Source: Cellvibrio sp. pealriver (GTDB lineage: Bacteria > Pseudomonadota > Gammaproteobacteria > Pseudomonadales > Cellvibrionaceae). From it: a stretch of DNA of 64,000 bases. The DNA is taken from NCBI RefSeq assembly GCF_001183545.1, contig NZ_KQ236688.1, forward strand, positions 2,137,149 to 2,201,148, read 5' to 3'. Below, one piece after another: positions 45,062 to 55,348 of this stretch; the first letter of the stretch is position 1, and every line of letters starts with the position of its first letter. The notes beneath the pieces were generated by a model. It ran no database searches. It saw only the letters and a list, made by a program, of their open reading frames with translations, and was not told the origin of the DNA. The position numbers and the translations under genes were made by a program.

Positions 45062-46039
45062 ATGCTGACTGACTCAAAAAACAAATACCAGCGCGGAATG
45101 GTGTACCTGTTTGCCATACTCGCCAGCCTGTTCATTGCACCTTTTTGTGTGATTCGCTACCTCAATGGAGAAATCATCAACGCCATTGTCGATTTGGCGA
45201 TTGTGATTGTTGCGCTTGGCAGTGCGATCTACACCTACCGTTTGGGGCAAGCAACTCAGTTGGTATCCAATATTACCGCGCTGCTTTATTCCTCTGGTGC
45301 CGTTGCTGTTGCCCATCTAAATGAACCTATTTTTGTGTTTTGGGTGTTTCCCTCGTTAATCGCCAATTTCTTTTTGCTGAGTACCAAAGCGGCGCTGATT
45401 GCGAATTCGCTGACCATTATCGCGATATTGCCTATCGCAGTTGGTATGCCAAGCACGACAGAAACACTGGCGATGGTTGCCTCGCTGGTCATGTGCAGTT
45501 GCATGGCGTATGTATTTGCCTTGCTTACCCACCAACAACAGTCCTTGTTGCAAGGTTACGCCACGCAGGATGCGTTGACTGGCCTTGGCAACCGCCGCGC
45601 GATGGATGAAGAGCTGAGTTTGTGTGTGGAAGATTATGAACGCGCCCAAACACCTGCCACCCTGATCGTCATCGATCTGGATTTTTTCAAAATGGTGAAC
45701 GATAAGTTCGGCCACAACGTGGGCGATAAAGTGTTGATCGACCTGGCTGAATTGCTCGCAAGACGTGTGCGCAAAACCGACCGCGCATTCCGCTTCGGCG
45801 GTGAAGAATTCGTGGTGCTCGCGCGCAATACCTCACTGGCCGATGCGCTGGTAATCGCCGAGCAATTGCGTCTGCAAATCGAGGCAGAACTCAAAGACCC
45901 CGATGGTGCCATCACCGCCTCATTCGGCTGCGCCCAGCTACTGCCCGACGAAAGCCCGGAAGAATGGTTTGTGCGTGCAGACAAAGCGATTTACCAAGCC
46001 AAACAACAAGGCCGCAACTGTGTGGTTGCTGCCGATTAA
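45062..46039 (+). CDS. Membrane diguanylate cyclase
   Basis: This 325-residue protein has about five to six N-terminal membrane helices (residues 10-160) with no large periplasmic domain, then a GGDEF domain. The active site is GGEEF (246-250) and the I-site RKTD (237-240) is intact, so product inhibition is expected. It resembles the MASE-type membrane sensor cyclases. It is separated from the other cyclase by tatD on the opposite strand. Confidence 0.92.
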   Translation: MLTDSKNKYQRGMVYLFAILASLFIAPFCVIRYLNGEIINAIVDLAIVIVALGSAIYTYRLGQATQLVSNITALLYSSGAVAVAHLNEPIFVFWVFPSLIANFFLLSTKAALIANSLTIIAILPIAVGMPSTTETLAMVASLVMCSCMAYVFALLTHQQQSLLQGYATQDALTGLGNRRAMDEELSLCVEDYERAQTPATLIVIDLDFFKMVNDKFGHNVGDKVLIDLAELLARRVRKTDRAFRFGGEEFVVLARNTSLADALVIAEQLRLQIEAELKDPDGAITASFGCAQLLPDESPEEWFVRADKAIYQAKQQGRNCVVAAD

Positions 46040-46153
46040 GTAGGATTGATTGCTGCGCAGTGAGAAGCAGCGCCCGCTTTGCGATTCTTAATTCCTCCCT
46101 GTTCCCCCCTGCGCTATGCTGGCAGCTGAGTCAGTTGATTATCAGGGTTGTCC

Positions 46154-47068
46154 ATGCAGTCACTCATCCAACGCATTATTGAACAAGTAGACCAGATTGT
46201 TTTAGGCAAAGACCAACAAGTTCGTCTCTCACTTGCCTGCCTGTTTGCCGAAGGTCATTTATTGATTGAGGACCTGCCCGGCATGGGCAAAACCACCCTC
46301 GCCCACTGCCTTGCCAAAGTGCTCGGGCTGAAATTCGAGCGGGTACAATTCACCAGCGATTTGCTACCGGCCGATATTCTTGGCGTGGCGATTTTTGAAC
46401 GGGAGCAAGGCGTTTTTAAATTCCACCCCGGCCCTGTATTTACCCAAGTGTTGCTGGCCGATGAAATCAACCGCAGCTCGCCCAAAACCCAAAGCGCATT
46501 GTTGGAGGCGATGGAAGAAGGGCAAGTGACAATTGAAGGTAAAAGCCGCCCATTGCCTAAACCCTTTTTTGTAATCGCCACCCAAAACCCGCTGTTCCAA
46601 AGCGGAACCTTTCCTCTGCCAGAGTCGCAACTCGACCGCTTTTTAATGCGCATCTCCCTTGGCTACCCCAGCCCGGCATCGGAGCGCATGTTGTTTCAGG
46701 GGGTTGATCCGCGTGCGCGTATCCGCGAGTTGAACCCACTGGTCACACATGAACAATTGGCGGCGATCCAAAGCGCGGTACATCAGGTAAAAGCCAGCGA
46801 TGCCCTGCTCGATTACGTGCAGCGGTTAGTCGCCTTTACACGCAGCGATAGCCAGTTCAGTTACGGACTATCACCACGCGGCGCGCTGGCCTTGTTGCGC
46901 GCAGCCAAAGCCTGGGCACTGATCCACAACCGCGACTATTTAGTACCGGAAGATGTGCAGACAGTATTGCCCGCCGTGGTTGGCCATCGGGTGCGCGGCC
47001 GCGGCCACAGCCAGGATACCGAACCGCTTGTGAAGCACCTGCGCGACAGTGTGAATGTATTGGGTTGA
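46154..47068 (+). CDS. MoxR-family AAA+ ATPase
   Basis: This 304-residue chaperone-like ATPase has Walker A LPGMGKTTL, Walker B VLLADEINRSSPK and sensor ATQNPLFQSGTFPLPESQLDRF, the MoxR signature. ATG at 46154 was chosen over a TTG two codons earlier. It starts an operon with DUF58 and TgpA-like genes; such trios are thought to assemble or activate membrane or periplasmic proteins. Confidence 0.93.
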   Translation: MQSLIQRIIEQVDQIVLGKDQQVRLSLACLFAEGHLLIEDLPGMGKTTLAHCLAKVLGLKFERVQFTSDLLPADILGVAIFEREQGVFKFHPGPVFTQVLLADEINRSSPKTQSALLEAMEEGQVTIEGKSRPLPKPFFVIATQNPLFQSGTFPLPESQLDRFLMRISLGYPSPASERMLFQGVDPRARIRELNPLVTHEQLAAIQSAVHQVKASDALLDYVQRLVAFTRSDSQFSYGLSPRGALALLRAAKAWALIHNRDYLVPEDVQTVLPAVVGHRVRGRGHSQDTEPLVKHLRDSVNVLG

Positions 47069-47080
47069 TCGATTTACCCT

Positions 47081-48076
47081 ATGAACACTCTATTGGCAGC
47101 ATGGCGACAGGCATGGCAGCAGCGATTTTATCGCTGGGTAGACAAACGCACCCCGCGCACGCAACAGGTACGGCTCAACCGCAAAAACCTCTACATCTTC
47201 CCCAACCTCACCGGCGGCTTGTATCTGTTGGTGATGCTGGTGATCTGGATGCTGGGCACCAACTACCAGAACAACCTGATCCTCGCGCTCGCATACCTTA
47301 TGGGCAGTATTTTTGTGGTGGGCATTCACCACACCTTCGCCAATATGGCGGGCGTGAGTGTGCGGGTGGTAGATGCCAAACCCACCTTCGCCGGTGAGCA
47401 GGCCATCTTTAAATTGGAACTGAACTGCACCCATAAAAACGGTTGCGACAACCTTGAGCTGCGCTGGCAAAACAGCAATGGCGAAACACAAACGATCAGC
47501 CTCAACCCCAACGAACCACAGCAGGTCAACCTGCGCGCACCGAGCAAACTGCGCGGTTATTTGCGCCCGGGGCGGTTATCGATACAAAGCCGCTTTCCGC
47601 TTGGGATTATCCGCTGCTGGACCTGGGTAAATCTGGATATCCAAGCGCTAATTTACCCATCACCCATCGCCACCGACGAACCCCATGCCCAAGCCAGCGA
47701 CGGAAAAGATGAAGGCGGTAGCAGTCAGCGTGGAGGCGATGATTTCAGCGGACTGCGCGATTACCAACCGGGAGACCCCATCAAGCACATCGCCTGGAAA
47801 CAATACGCGCAAGACAAGGGTTTATTCACCAAGGAGTACGAGGCACAGCGCTCGGCCGATAAGTGGCTGGATTGGAATAGTCTGAACCATCCGCAAGAAA
47901 TGCGCTTATCCGGCCTGTGTTATTGGGCGCTGGAATATGAACGCCAACAAATTCCTTACGGGCTGCAATTACCGGGGCTAAGCCTTGCCCCCACATGCGG
48001 TGAACATCACCTGCAAACGGTATTAACCGCATTGGCGGAATTCAATTTACCGCGCGAGGCTGACCATGTTCGCTAA
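47081..48076 (+). CDS. DUF58 membrane-associated protein
   Basis: This 331-residue protein has two N-terminal membrane helices (about 45-85) and a C-terminal DUF58 region with the conserved SDGKDEGGSSQRGGDDFSGL stretch followed by RDYQPGDPIKHIAWKQYAQ. DUF58 proteins have a vWA-like fold and partner with MoxR ATPases. It overlaps the next gene by 11 bp. Confidence 0.9.
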   Translation: MNTLLAAWRQAWQQRFYRWVDKRTPRTQQVRLNRKNLYIFPNLTGGLYLLVMLVIWMLGTNYQNNLILALAYLMGSIFVVGIHHTFANMAGVSVRVVDAKPTFAGEQAIFKLELNCTHKNGCDNLELRWQNSNGETQTISLNPNEPQQVNLRAPSKLRGYLRPGRLSIQSRFPLGIIRCWTWVNLDIQALIYPSPIATDEPHAQASDGKDEGGSSQRGGDDFSGLRDYQPGDPIKHIAWKQYAQDKGLFTKEYEAQRSADKWLDWNSLNHPQEMRLSGLCYWALEYERQQIPYGLQLPGLSLAPTCGEHHLQTVLTALAEFNLPREADHVR

Positions 48077-50075
48077 GCGCCAATCGCCCTTTACCGCCAA
48101 AGTGACACCCAAGCAGCGAATGCCAGACTACTTGGCGCGCGACAAGCTCATCTGGCTGCTGGCGATGCAGGTGTTGGTGATACTGCCACTGCTGTTTTAC
48201 CTGCCGATCTGGCTGTGGCTGGTGTGGGCGATTGCCGGATTCTGGCGCACCCAAATGTTCCGTGGCCGCTGGGGCGCGCCGGGTGGCGTGATCAAGACCT
48301 CACTGGCGTTGATCTGCGCTGCCGGGCTGCTCGCCAGTTTTTCCGGCAAGGCAGGCACTGAGACGATGGTCGGTCTGTTGGTCTGTGCCTTTGCCCTGAA
48401 ATTATTGGAGGTCAACTCTGCGCGCGATGCGCAACTGCTGGTGTTTATCGGTTTTATCATCAGCGCCACCCAACTGCTGTTCAGCCAAACACCCCAGGCC
48501 GCACTCTATTGCATGGGCTGTCTGATGGTGCTCATCACCTGTTGGCGTTCGCTCTACCTCACGCGGCCGGAGCCAACCAAACAGCGTTTCCAGCAGGGAG
48601 CCAAAGTGCTGCTGCACGCCCTGCCGATCATGTTGGTGATGTTTATTGTGATCCCACGCTTGGGCCCGCTCTGGGCCATTCCCAGCCAAAACGCCGCCAA
48701 AACCGGATTTAGCGATAGTCTCTCGCCGGGCGATTTAGGCAATTTGGCGCAAGATCGCTCACCCGCCTTCCGCGTGGAGTTTGAGGGAAATCCCCCCGCT
48801 GCCAACCAGCTCTACTGGCGCGGTCTGGTGCTGGACACCTTTGATGGCCGCACCTGGCGCATGCGCGATTCCTGGGGTGGGTTCCCGCCGCGCCGCGCCG
48901 ATTCGCAAAACATCAAACGCGATCCAATCAGTTACAAGGTCATCATGGAGCCCCACGGTCAGATCTGGTTATTCAGCTTGATGACACCCCAGCGCGCCAC
49001 CAATACCGCCGATTCCATCCGTATCACCAGCGATTATTTGCTGATGCACCACATGCCCGTCGCACAGCGCATGGGCTATAGCGTCACCTCAGCACTGCAG
49101 GTTGATTGGCCAGAAGCCCCACGACTGAACAGCAGCGAACGCGAGTTCTACACCCGAATTCCGCGCGAATTTAATCCACAAACCCAAGCCATCGCCCATG
49201 CCTGGCGCGAGCAAAACATCGGCGATGACCACATCATCGCAAAGGCCTTGACGCTGTTTAATCGCGAGTTCACCTACACATTGCAACCACCGACGCTGGG
49301 TGAACACTCTGTGGATGAGTTTCTGCTGACCACCAAGCGCGGCTTCTGTGAGCACTTCTCCAGCAGCTTTGCGTTTTTGCTGCGTGCGGCGGGAATACCG
49401 GCGCGGGTGGTGGTGGGCTATCAGGGCGGGCGCTGGAATCCGCTGGAAAATTACCTACTGGTCAGCCAATCCGATGCCCACGCCTGGACGGAAGTCTGGA
49501 TTGAAGGCAAAGGCTGGCAGATGATCGACCCTACCGCAGCAGTTGCACCCAATCGTATCGAGCAGGGCATAAATGAAGCCCTGGGCTTGGAAGATCAGGA
49601 ACTGGTCGCCAACGCATGGCAATCCTCCAGCTTGTTATACAACCTGCAAATGCGCTGGGATGCGGCCACCTACGTATGGCAGCGCTGGGTATTGAATTAC
49701 GACACCGAAACGCAAGAAGGCCTGCTGAGTCGGTTGCTAGGTGGAAAAGAGCCCTGGCGCTTGACCCTGTGGTTGATTGGATTAGGCCTAATAGGCGCTG
49801 CTATTTTCGCCTGGTCACTCATGCGCAACCAACACCAGGTTGAGCTACGCCCAGAGACAAAAGCCATCCGGCAACTGGAGCGCAAACTGTTGCAACTGGG
49901 GTACCAGCGTCAGCCGGGCGAAACACTGGGAAATTTTATCGCCCGGGTCAATTTTAGCGAGCCGCAATACCGTGTAGCGCTGGAGCAAATCCGGCAATTA
50001 TTTGAAAACATCGCCTACCAAAACCGCACCGGAGAGCTAATACAATTGGAACAGGCGATCAAACAATTTCCGTGA
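48066..50075 (+). CDS. tgpA: TgpA-like membrane transglutaminase (DUF3488)
   Basis: This 669-residue protein has an N-terminal block of about six membrane helices (DUF3488), a periplasmic transglutaminase-like domain and a C-terminal helix near residues 560-580. The catalytic Cys428 is in RGFCEHFSSSFAFLLRAAG, and DAHAWTEVW and MIDPTAA supply His and Asp. In Pseudomonas the homologue TgpA is needed for growth. The MoxR-DUF58-TgpA order is conserved in gammaproteobacteria. Confidence 0.92.
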   Translation: MFAKRQSPFTAKVTPKQRMPDYLARDKLIWLLAMQVLVILPLLFYLPIWLWLVWAIAGFWRTQMFRGRWGAPGGVIKTSLALICAAGLLASFSGKAGTETMVGLLVCAFALKLLEVNSARDAQLLVFIGFIISATQLLFSQTPQAALYCMGCLMVLITCWRSLYLTRPEPTKQRFQQGAKVLLHALPIMLVMFIVIPRLGPLWAIPSQNAAKTGFSDSLSPGDLGNLAQDRSPAFRVEFEGNPPAANQLYWRGLVLDTFDGRTWRMRDSWGGFPPRRADSQNIKRDPISYKVIMEPHGQIWLFSLMTPQRATNTADSIRITSDYLLMHHMPVAQRMGYSVTSALQVDWPEAPRLNSSEREFYTRIPREFNPQTQAIAHAWREQNIGDDHIIAKALTLFNREFTYTLQPPTLGEHSVDEFLLTTKRGFCEHFSSSFAFLLRAAGIPARVVVGYQGGRWNPLENYLLVSQSDAHAWTEVWIEGKGWQMIDPTAAVAPNRIEQGINEALGLEDQELVANAWQSSSLLYNLQMRWDAATYVWQRWVLNYDTETQEGLLSRLLGGKEPWRLTLWLIGLGLIGAAIFAWSLMRNQHQVELRPETKAIRQLERKLLQLGYQRQPGETLGNFIARVNFSEPQYRVALEQIRQLFENIAYQNRTGELIQLEQAIKQFP

Positions 50076-50133
50076 AAACAAGAAACACTCTTGCTCTGGG
50101 CTTTTTTTGATGGGGATAAATTTTAATAAAAAA

Positions 50134-51315
50134 CTAATTGCCAGTCGTTGGTGATAGGTCACCTGTGTTCGCTAATTGCGTTGCAATTTCCGCTTGCTTT
50201 GATTTGCGTTTAAGCAAATAAACCAATCCCGCCGCAGCAACTAATAACGCGAGCCCCACGAGCGGACGATAAAAAATCCATGCAATGCTGATGGTCGTTA
50301 ACGCCAGAATTAATCCCAATAAAAAACTGACAATACCTGTACCTATCGCAACAATATTGCCAAACAGCGGAGCTACATCTGCCAGTACCGATAAGGGTTT
50401 GAAAATCATATTGAATGCGATTATCAGCAATAGACTGCCTGCCAATCTAATCATCCAGGTCAAGGTTGCATTGTCGCTTTTGGCTTTTTCAAACATGGCA
50501 TCTGCCGTATGGTTGCCCGCTTGTAATAATGCAATTGAGCGTCCGTTGCTGGCGATATGTTCAGTGAGTGTTGTCCCTGTGAGATCGCCTATCACACTAT
50601 AGGTTTGTGCAGGAATATAACTAAATGAGATTTGTTGGTCGCCAATCTTGGGCTCCCGCTCATCCTTCCCGTAATAAAAACCATCGCTGTTTTGCGCCAC
50701 ACCTTTTGGTAATTCAATATTGCGTGGGATCACCAGTGGCTGAAAATTATTGATGCTATTTTTATGGGTTTCCGATAATTGGTATTGGCCAATATTAATC
50801 TGATCGGCTGTCCAACGCTCAGATTGATAACGCCACTTTTCCGGGTTTTGATGTCCGTTGGTTTTTTTAAATGCGGATGAGTCTATGTATTTATCGGACC
50901 ACACTTTTTCATAATTATAGGTGGTGATAGTTTCCGTATCGCCGCCCATATTTTTCTTTTCTTCGCTGTGCGATGTTTCTTCCCACTGGTAGGTTTCCAC
51001 TTTTCGCTGCAATTTCAATGCTTGCACACTCACAGGCAAGAGATTGTCGCTGAGTGTTTGTGTGCTAGTGGCTTCACCGGTTAGATGCACCAACTTGCCA
51101 TTCATCTGCGGCGTTGCCTCCTGCGCATTAATGGAAACAACCAGACCCTGCGACTCCACCAGTGCTTTGTGAGTTTTGACTGCACGCCCTTCATTCCAGA
51201 ACAGCAGGCATACACCAATAACAATAAACAGGATGCCGAACAGCAACCCTTTAATTGATGCTCCAATTCGGCTAAACCAGGATGTATGAGTTATTTCGGT
51301 AAATCTATCGCCCAT
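50134..51315 (-). CDS. TMEM43-family membrane protein
   Basis: This 393-residue protein has a first helix near 18-42 (GLLFGILFIVIGVCLLFWNEGRA), a large extracytoplasmic region, and three C-terminal helices (about 305-385). The NEGRAVKTHKALVE motif and the layout match the TMEM43/LUMA family, whose bacterial role is unknown. ATG 51315 with AAGGAG upstream was chosen over a longer frame from 51393. Confidence 0.85.
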   Translation of the reverse strand: MGDRFTEITHTSWFSRIGASIKGLLFGILFIVIGVCLLFWNEGRAVKTHKALVESQGLVVSINAQEATPQMNGKLVHLTGEATSTQTLSDNLLPVSVQALKLQRKVETYQWEETSHSEEKKNMGGDTETITTYNYEKVWSDKYIDSSAFKKTNGHQNPEKWRYQSERWTADQINIGQYQLSETHKNSINNFQPLVIPRNIELPKGVAQNSDGFYYGKDEREPKIGDQQISFSYIPAQTYSVIGDLTGTTLTEHIASNGRSIALLQAGNHTADAMFEKAKSDNATLTWMIRLAGSLLLIIAFNMIFKPLSVLADVAPLFGNIVAIGTGIVSFLLGLILALTTISIAWIFYRPLVGLALLVAAAGLVYLLKRKSKQAEIATQLANTGDLSPTTGN

Positions 51316-51492
51316 GATGTTCTCCTTACTTTCGTTATTATTAAGACTGGTTAGCGGCTGCGTATTGTTAACAGCTTGATTGGCTTCAGGCAATTATTTT
51401 TCTTTTCTGGCCTAATCTTTCTTGCCTTAATTTCTCCTTAAGTTTCGTTTTCTACTCTGCATCTTAAGAAATCCCACTTCTGAGGATGCAGT

Positions 51493-52248
51493 ATGAAAGA
51501 CCTGGCCGCCGCACTCACCCAAACCCCTTCCAGCAGCTGGCATATGCCACGCCTGCCACAGATCAAAATTCCGCGTTTTGGATTGCAAACCCCCGGCTCA
51601 CCCGAGCGTGCGGCAGTTGAGGCTTACATTCACGACCGCTTTGCAGGTGTGCACCACGCCGAGGTCACTCACTTTCTGCCCAACATCATCAGCTTGCGCT
51701 GCGGTGGCGAATATTCTGCAGCAGTCGGCTTGGCACCTGCCGGTAACGGAAAGGTGTTTGCAGAACATTATTTGGATGCGCCGGTTGAACAGGTCATCAG
51801 CGAAAAGCTCGGTTTGCAGGTTCCACGCGACCAGATCATCGAAATTGGCAACTTGGTATCTACCTGGAAAGGCAGCAGCTTGTTGTTGTTTATCGTGATT
51901 GGCGAAGTCATGGAGCGCTTGGGTTATCACTATGTGATGTTCACCGGCACACGCGAAGTGAAAGCGCTGCTCGCACGTTTGCGTTACTCACCGATTGTAC
52001 TGGCCGATGCAGACCCCAGCCGCGTACCCGATGGCGGTGCCAGTTGGGGAACCTATTACACCAACAATCCACAAGTCATGTTTGGCGATAACCGCCCTGC
52101 AATGGCCGCTGCGCGCAAAAATCCGATGTACCGTGCAACCGTCGCTGCGATCAGCCGCCCAATTGAAAAAATATGCGAACAATTTCGTGCTGCAAACGCG
52201 TCTGTCGCACGCAACAGTGTTAACAAACAGGAGCTGAATGATGAATAA
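51493..52248 (+). CDS. Thermostable-hemolysin-family protein (GNAT-like)
   Basis: This 251-residue protein matches the thermostable hemolysin family described from Vibrio. FLPNIISLRCGGEYSAAVGL, then FAEHYLDAPVEQVI, IEIGNLVSTWKGSS and YHYVMFTGTREVKALLARL are conserved. The fold pattern is acyltransferase-like, recalling autoinducer synthases, so a transferase role is at least as likely as haemolysis. It overlaps the next gene by 11 bp and begins a five-gene operon with biosynthetic enzymes. Confidence 0.85.
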   Translation: MKDLAAALTQTPSSSWHMPRLPQIKIPRFGLQTPGSPERAAVEAYIHDRFAGVHHAEVTHFLPNIISLRCGGEYSAAVGLAPAGNGKVFAEHYLDAPVEQVISEKLGLQVPRDQIIEIGNLVSTWKGSSLLLFIVIGEVMERLGYHYVMFTGTREVKALLARLRYSPIVLADADPSRVPDGGASWGTYYTNNPQVMFGDNRPAMAAARKNPMYRATVAAISRPIEKICEQFRAANASVARNSVNKQELNDE

Positions 52249-53806
52249 AATTCTCACAGCCATTGCACAACACGCGGCCACTACGCCAGAAAAAATTGCA
52301 CTTACCAGCCAAACGGCGCAAGGCAATATACAACTGACATACGCGCAACTCACCGCGCAGATTGATGTTCTGGCGGCATGGTTAAGCGCACAACACATTA
52401 GCCGCGCTGGCCTGTGGGGCGAGAATTCTATTGAATGGATTATTGCCGATCTCGCTGCGTGGAAAGCAGGCATCACCTTGGTGCCACTGCCACGCTTTTT
52501 TTCGCGCACACAATTGCAACATGTCATTGCACAGGCGCAATTGCCCTGCCTGTTAGTGTGCGGTGATATTGAAAAAGTCACCGATATAGCAGAGCGGAAA
52601 ACTTCACCGGTTGCTGCTATTTATCTTGATAAATTCGTCGTACATGAACAAGTCGCGCATGACAAATCGACGGGGCTCGACACTGTTGCGAAAATTACCT
52701 TTACCTCTGGCACCACCGGCACGCCCAAAGGCGTGTGCTTATCTACTGCGGCGCTGGAAAATGTCGCACTGGCGTTGGCCGAGAGAATCTATTCCGGTGT
52801 CAACACTGACAAACTCAACACGCATTTGAATTTATTACCACTGAGCACGTTACTGGAAAATGTCGCTGGTGTGTATGTACCGCTTTACCTTGGCAAACGT
52901 GTGGTGGTGTTAGCGGGCTCTGCACTGGGCTTGACCGGGAGTTCGCAATTATCCTTGCCCACACTGTTACAAGTACTGCATCAACACCAACCAAATAGTT
53001 TGATTGTGTTGCCGCAAATTTTGCAGGGTTTTGTTGCTGCAAGTGCGCAAGGTTTTGGTTTGCCTTCATCGCTGGAGTTTATCGCTGTCGGCGGTGCCCG
53101 CACACCCGCCGTGTTAATTGAACAAGCACGCGCAATGCAGATACCGGTGTATGAAGGTTATGGTTTATCCGAGTGTGCATCGGTCGTGAGTTTGAATTCA
53201 CCTGTCGCAGACAAAATTGGTAGCGTTGGCAAAGCGCTGGGGCATGTTGATATCAGAATTGATAACGGCTCTATCATGGTTCGCGGCAATGTATTCAGCG
53301 GCTATCTTGACCAAGAAACATTATCAAACGATGAATGGCTCGATAGCGGTGATTTGGGTTATATCGATGATGAAGGTTTTATTTTTATCACTGGTCGCAA
53401 AAAAAATCTGTTGATCAGCAGTTTTGGGCGCAACATTTCACCTGAGTGGATTGAAGCTGAATTATCAATGTGCCGCTCCATTGCCCAAGTGATGGTAATT
53501 GGCGATTCACAACCTTTCTGCAGTGCGATCATCGTGCCCACCTCTGCACAAGTAACAGCGGAGCAGATTACCCAGGACATACACCGCATCAACCAACACT
53601 TACCGGATTATGCGCGTATCCAAAAAATTATTTTTGCTACAGAACCCTTTACGCCTGCCAACCAATTACTTACCGACAATGGCCGTTTACGCCGCGCCGC
53701 CATTCTTGGCCAATACCTGAATGCGATTGCGGCGATTTATTCCGACACAACGGCTCAATCATTTTCCTCACAACAACACTCAGGAGTTGTTTATGACATT
53801 TTTTAA
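52238..53806 (+). CDS. AMP-binding acyl-adenylating ligase
   Basis: This 522-residue member of the ANL superfamily activates a carboxylic acid as acyl-AMP and probably transfers it to CoA or another acceptor. The P-loop is ITFTSGTTGTPKGVCLS, with YEGYGLSECASVVSLN and WLDSGDLGYIDDEGFIFITGRKKNLLI as A5-A8 motifs. It sits between the thermostable-hemolysin-family and diiron genes, overlapping both, so it supplies an activated substrate to that pathway. The acid used is unknown. Confidence 0.92.
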   Translation: MMNKILTAIAQHAATTPEKIALTSQTAQGNIQLTYAQLTAQIDVLAAWLSAQHISRAGLWGENSIEWIIADLAAWKAGITLVPLPRFFSRTQLQHVIAQAQLPCLLVCGDIEKVTDIAERKTSPVAAIYLDKFVVHEQVAHDKSTGLDTVAKITFTSGTTGTPKGVCLSTAALENVALALAERIYSGVNTDKLNTHLNLLPLSTLLENVAGVYVPLYLGKRVVVLAGSALGLTGSSQLSLPTLLQVLHQHQPNSLIVLPQILQGFVAASAQGFGLPSSLEFIAVGGARTPAVLIEQARAMQIPVYEGYGLSECASVVSLNSPVADKIGSVGKALGHVDIRIDNGSIMVRGNVFSGYLDQETLSNDEWLDSGDLGYIDDEGFIFITGRKKNLLISSFGRNISPEWIEAELSMCRSIAQVMVIGDSQPFCSAIIVPTSAQVTAEQITQDIHRINQHLPDYARIQKIIFATEPFTPANQLLTDNGRLRRAAILGQYLNAIAAIYSDTTAQSFSSQQHSGVVYDIF

Positions 53807-54464
53807 TCGCTTGCAAAACGAAACACAGGCAGAGCGTAATTACTTGTTGAGCGCTCCTATCATTCAACGCTGCATCGGCCTTGGCCAATTTAGTTTGGAT
53901 GAATACCGTGAATTTTTAACCCAGGCTTATCACCACGTTAAACATACAGTGCCACTATTGATGGCGGTGGGCAGCCGCTTGCCATCGCAAAAAGAAAATT
54001 ACCGTGAAGCTATTGCTGAATATATTGAAGAAGAATTGGGGCATCAGGAATGGATATTAAATGATATTGCCGCGTGCGGTGCTGATAAAGAAGTTGTACG
54101 TAATGGCCGCCCGAATGCTGCGACCGAATTAATGGTGGCTTACGCTTACGATACCGTGATGCGCAATAACCCTATGGCTTTTTTTGGCATGGTGTTTGTG
54201 CTGGAAGGTACCAGTATTAATTTGGCAAGCCAAGCGGCGGATATTATCCAAAAACATTTGGATCTTCCCAATAAAGCATTTTCGTATTTGCGCTCACACG
54301 GCAGCCTTGACCAAGAACATATGGTGTTCTTTGAGAAATTAATGAATGGCCTGACCGAGCAAAAAGATCAGGACGATATTGTTCATACAGCAAAAATGTT
54401 TTTCACACTCTACGGCAATATTTTCCGCTCAATTGAACAGTTATCTGTTGCACAAGCAGCGTGA
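53793..54464 (+). CDS. TenA/haem-oxygenase-like diiron oxidase family protein
   Basis: This 223-residue all-helical protein resembles iron-containing redox enzymes of the haem-oxygenase-like oxidase group. Candidate iron ligands are His47/His48/His51, the ExxH at Glu81-His84, Glu138 and the C-terminal DQEH at 173-176. ATG 53793 lies inside the previous gene (14-bp overlap) with AGGAG upstream. Relatives catalyse desaturation, decarboxylation or N-oxygenation of activated or free acids; the reaction here is not known. Confidence 0.85.
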   Translation: MTFFNRLQNETQAERNYLLSAPIIQRCIGLGQFSLDEYREFLTQAYHHVKHTVPLLMAVGSRLPSQKENYREAIAEYIEEELGHQEWILNDIAACGADKEVVRNGRPNAATELMVAYAYDTVMRNNPMAFFGMVFVLEGTSINLASQAADIIQKHLDLPNKAFSYLRSHGSLDQEHMVFFEKLMNGLTEQKDQDDIVHTAKMFFTLYGNIFRSIEQLSVAQAA

Positions 54465-54492
54465 AAAAATTTATCGCATTGAGGAGTACAAA

Positions 54493-55338
54493 ATGACACT
54501 CAAAGGCAAACTGATTTTACTAACCGGTGCCAGCGGCGGTATAGGCCAAGCGATTGCACGACGGCTCGCTGCACAGGGTGCTCGCTTGATTTTGGTGGGT
54601 CGCTCCACAGAACAGCTCAATGTGTTAGCACGGGAACTTCGTGTACTAGTGAATGAAGGCTTTGTGTTGCAGGCAGATATTACCCAACACAGCGGCCGCG
54701 AAACCATTCGCACCGCCTTGCTCGCGCTGCAAGAGCCGCTGGATGCACTCATCAATTGCGCTGGTGTCAATTTATTTGGCTTTCTGGAAGACAGTGATCC
54801 GGACACCGTTGCGCAACTGATCAATACCAATGTCACCGCTACGATTTTGCTCACGCAATTAACCTTACCGTTTTTGCACAAAAGTACAGGGCGCATCCTG
54901 AATATTGGCTCCAGTTTTGGCAGCTTGGGGTATCCCGGTTTCAGCGTTTATTGCGCGAGCAAATTTGCACTGCGCGGTTTCAGTGAAGCCTTGCGGCGCG
55001 AATTGGGCGACAGCAATATCCAGGTTGCACACCTTGCGCCACGCGCCACCAATACCAGCCTTAACAGCGATGCGGTATGTGCAATGAACCGCGAGCTAGG
55101 TAACGCAATGGATGAGCCGGATATTGTCGCGGCACAGGTGGAAATAATGTTATCCGCCAAACGCATGCGCGACCGAAACGTTGGCTGGCCAGAGCGATTG
55201 TTTTTGCGTATCAACAGTATTGTTCCGCGCATTATCGATAACGCACTGCGCGGCCAATTACCCATTATTCGTCGCTATGCACAGCGAATACCCGATGCTG
55301 GTGTAGCCACCAATACTATTTCAACCCGGTTATCCTAA
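54493..55338 (+). CDS. Short-chain dehydrogenase/reductase
   Basis: This 281-residue classical SDR has TGASGGIG (11-18) for NAD(P), NCAG, and the catalytic Tyr153 and Lys157 in YCASK. GAGGAG lies 6 bp before the ATG. It is the fourth gene of the operon and should reduce or oxidise a product of the preceding enzymes. Confidence 0.93.
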   Translation: MTLKGKLILLTGASGGIGQAIARRLAAQGARLILVGRSTEQLNVLARELRVLVNEGFVLQADITQHSGRETIRTALLALQEPLDALINCAGVNLFGFLEDSDPDTVAQLINTNVTATILLTQLTLPFLHKSTGRILNIGSSFGSLGYPGFSVYCASKFALRGFSEALRRELGDSNIQVAHLAPRATNTSLNSDAVCAMNRELGNAMDEPDIVAAQVEIMLSAKRMRDRNVGWPERLFLRINSIVPRIIDNALRGQLPIIRRYAQRIPDAGVATNTISTRLS

Positions 55339-55348
55339 AGGTGACATC

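Noticed and set aside
51493..52248. A secreted pore-forming haemolysin
   Set aside because: No signal peptide or amphipathic pore segment is visible, and the gene lies in an operon of metabolic enzymes; the acyltransferase-like reading is preferred.
51988..52581. A 197-residue open frame on the minus strand
   Set aside because: It lies antisense across the junction of two well-supported overlapping genes and is rich in Cys, Ala and Arg with no motif.
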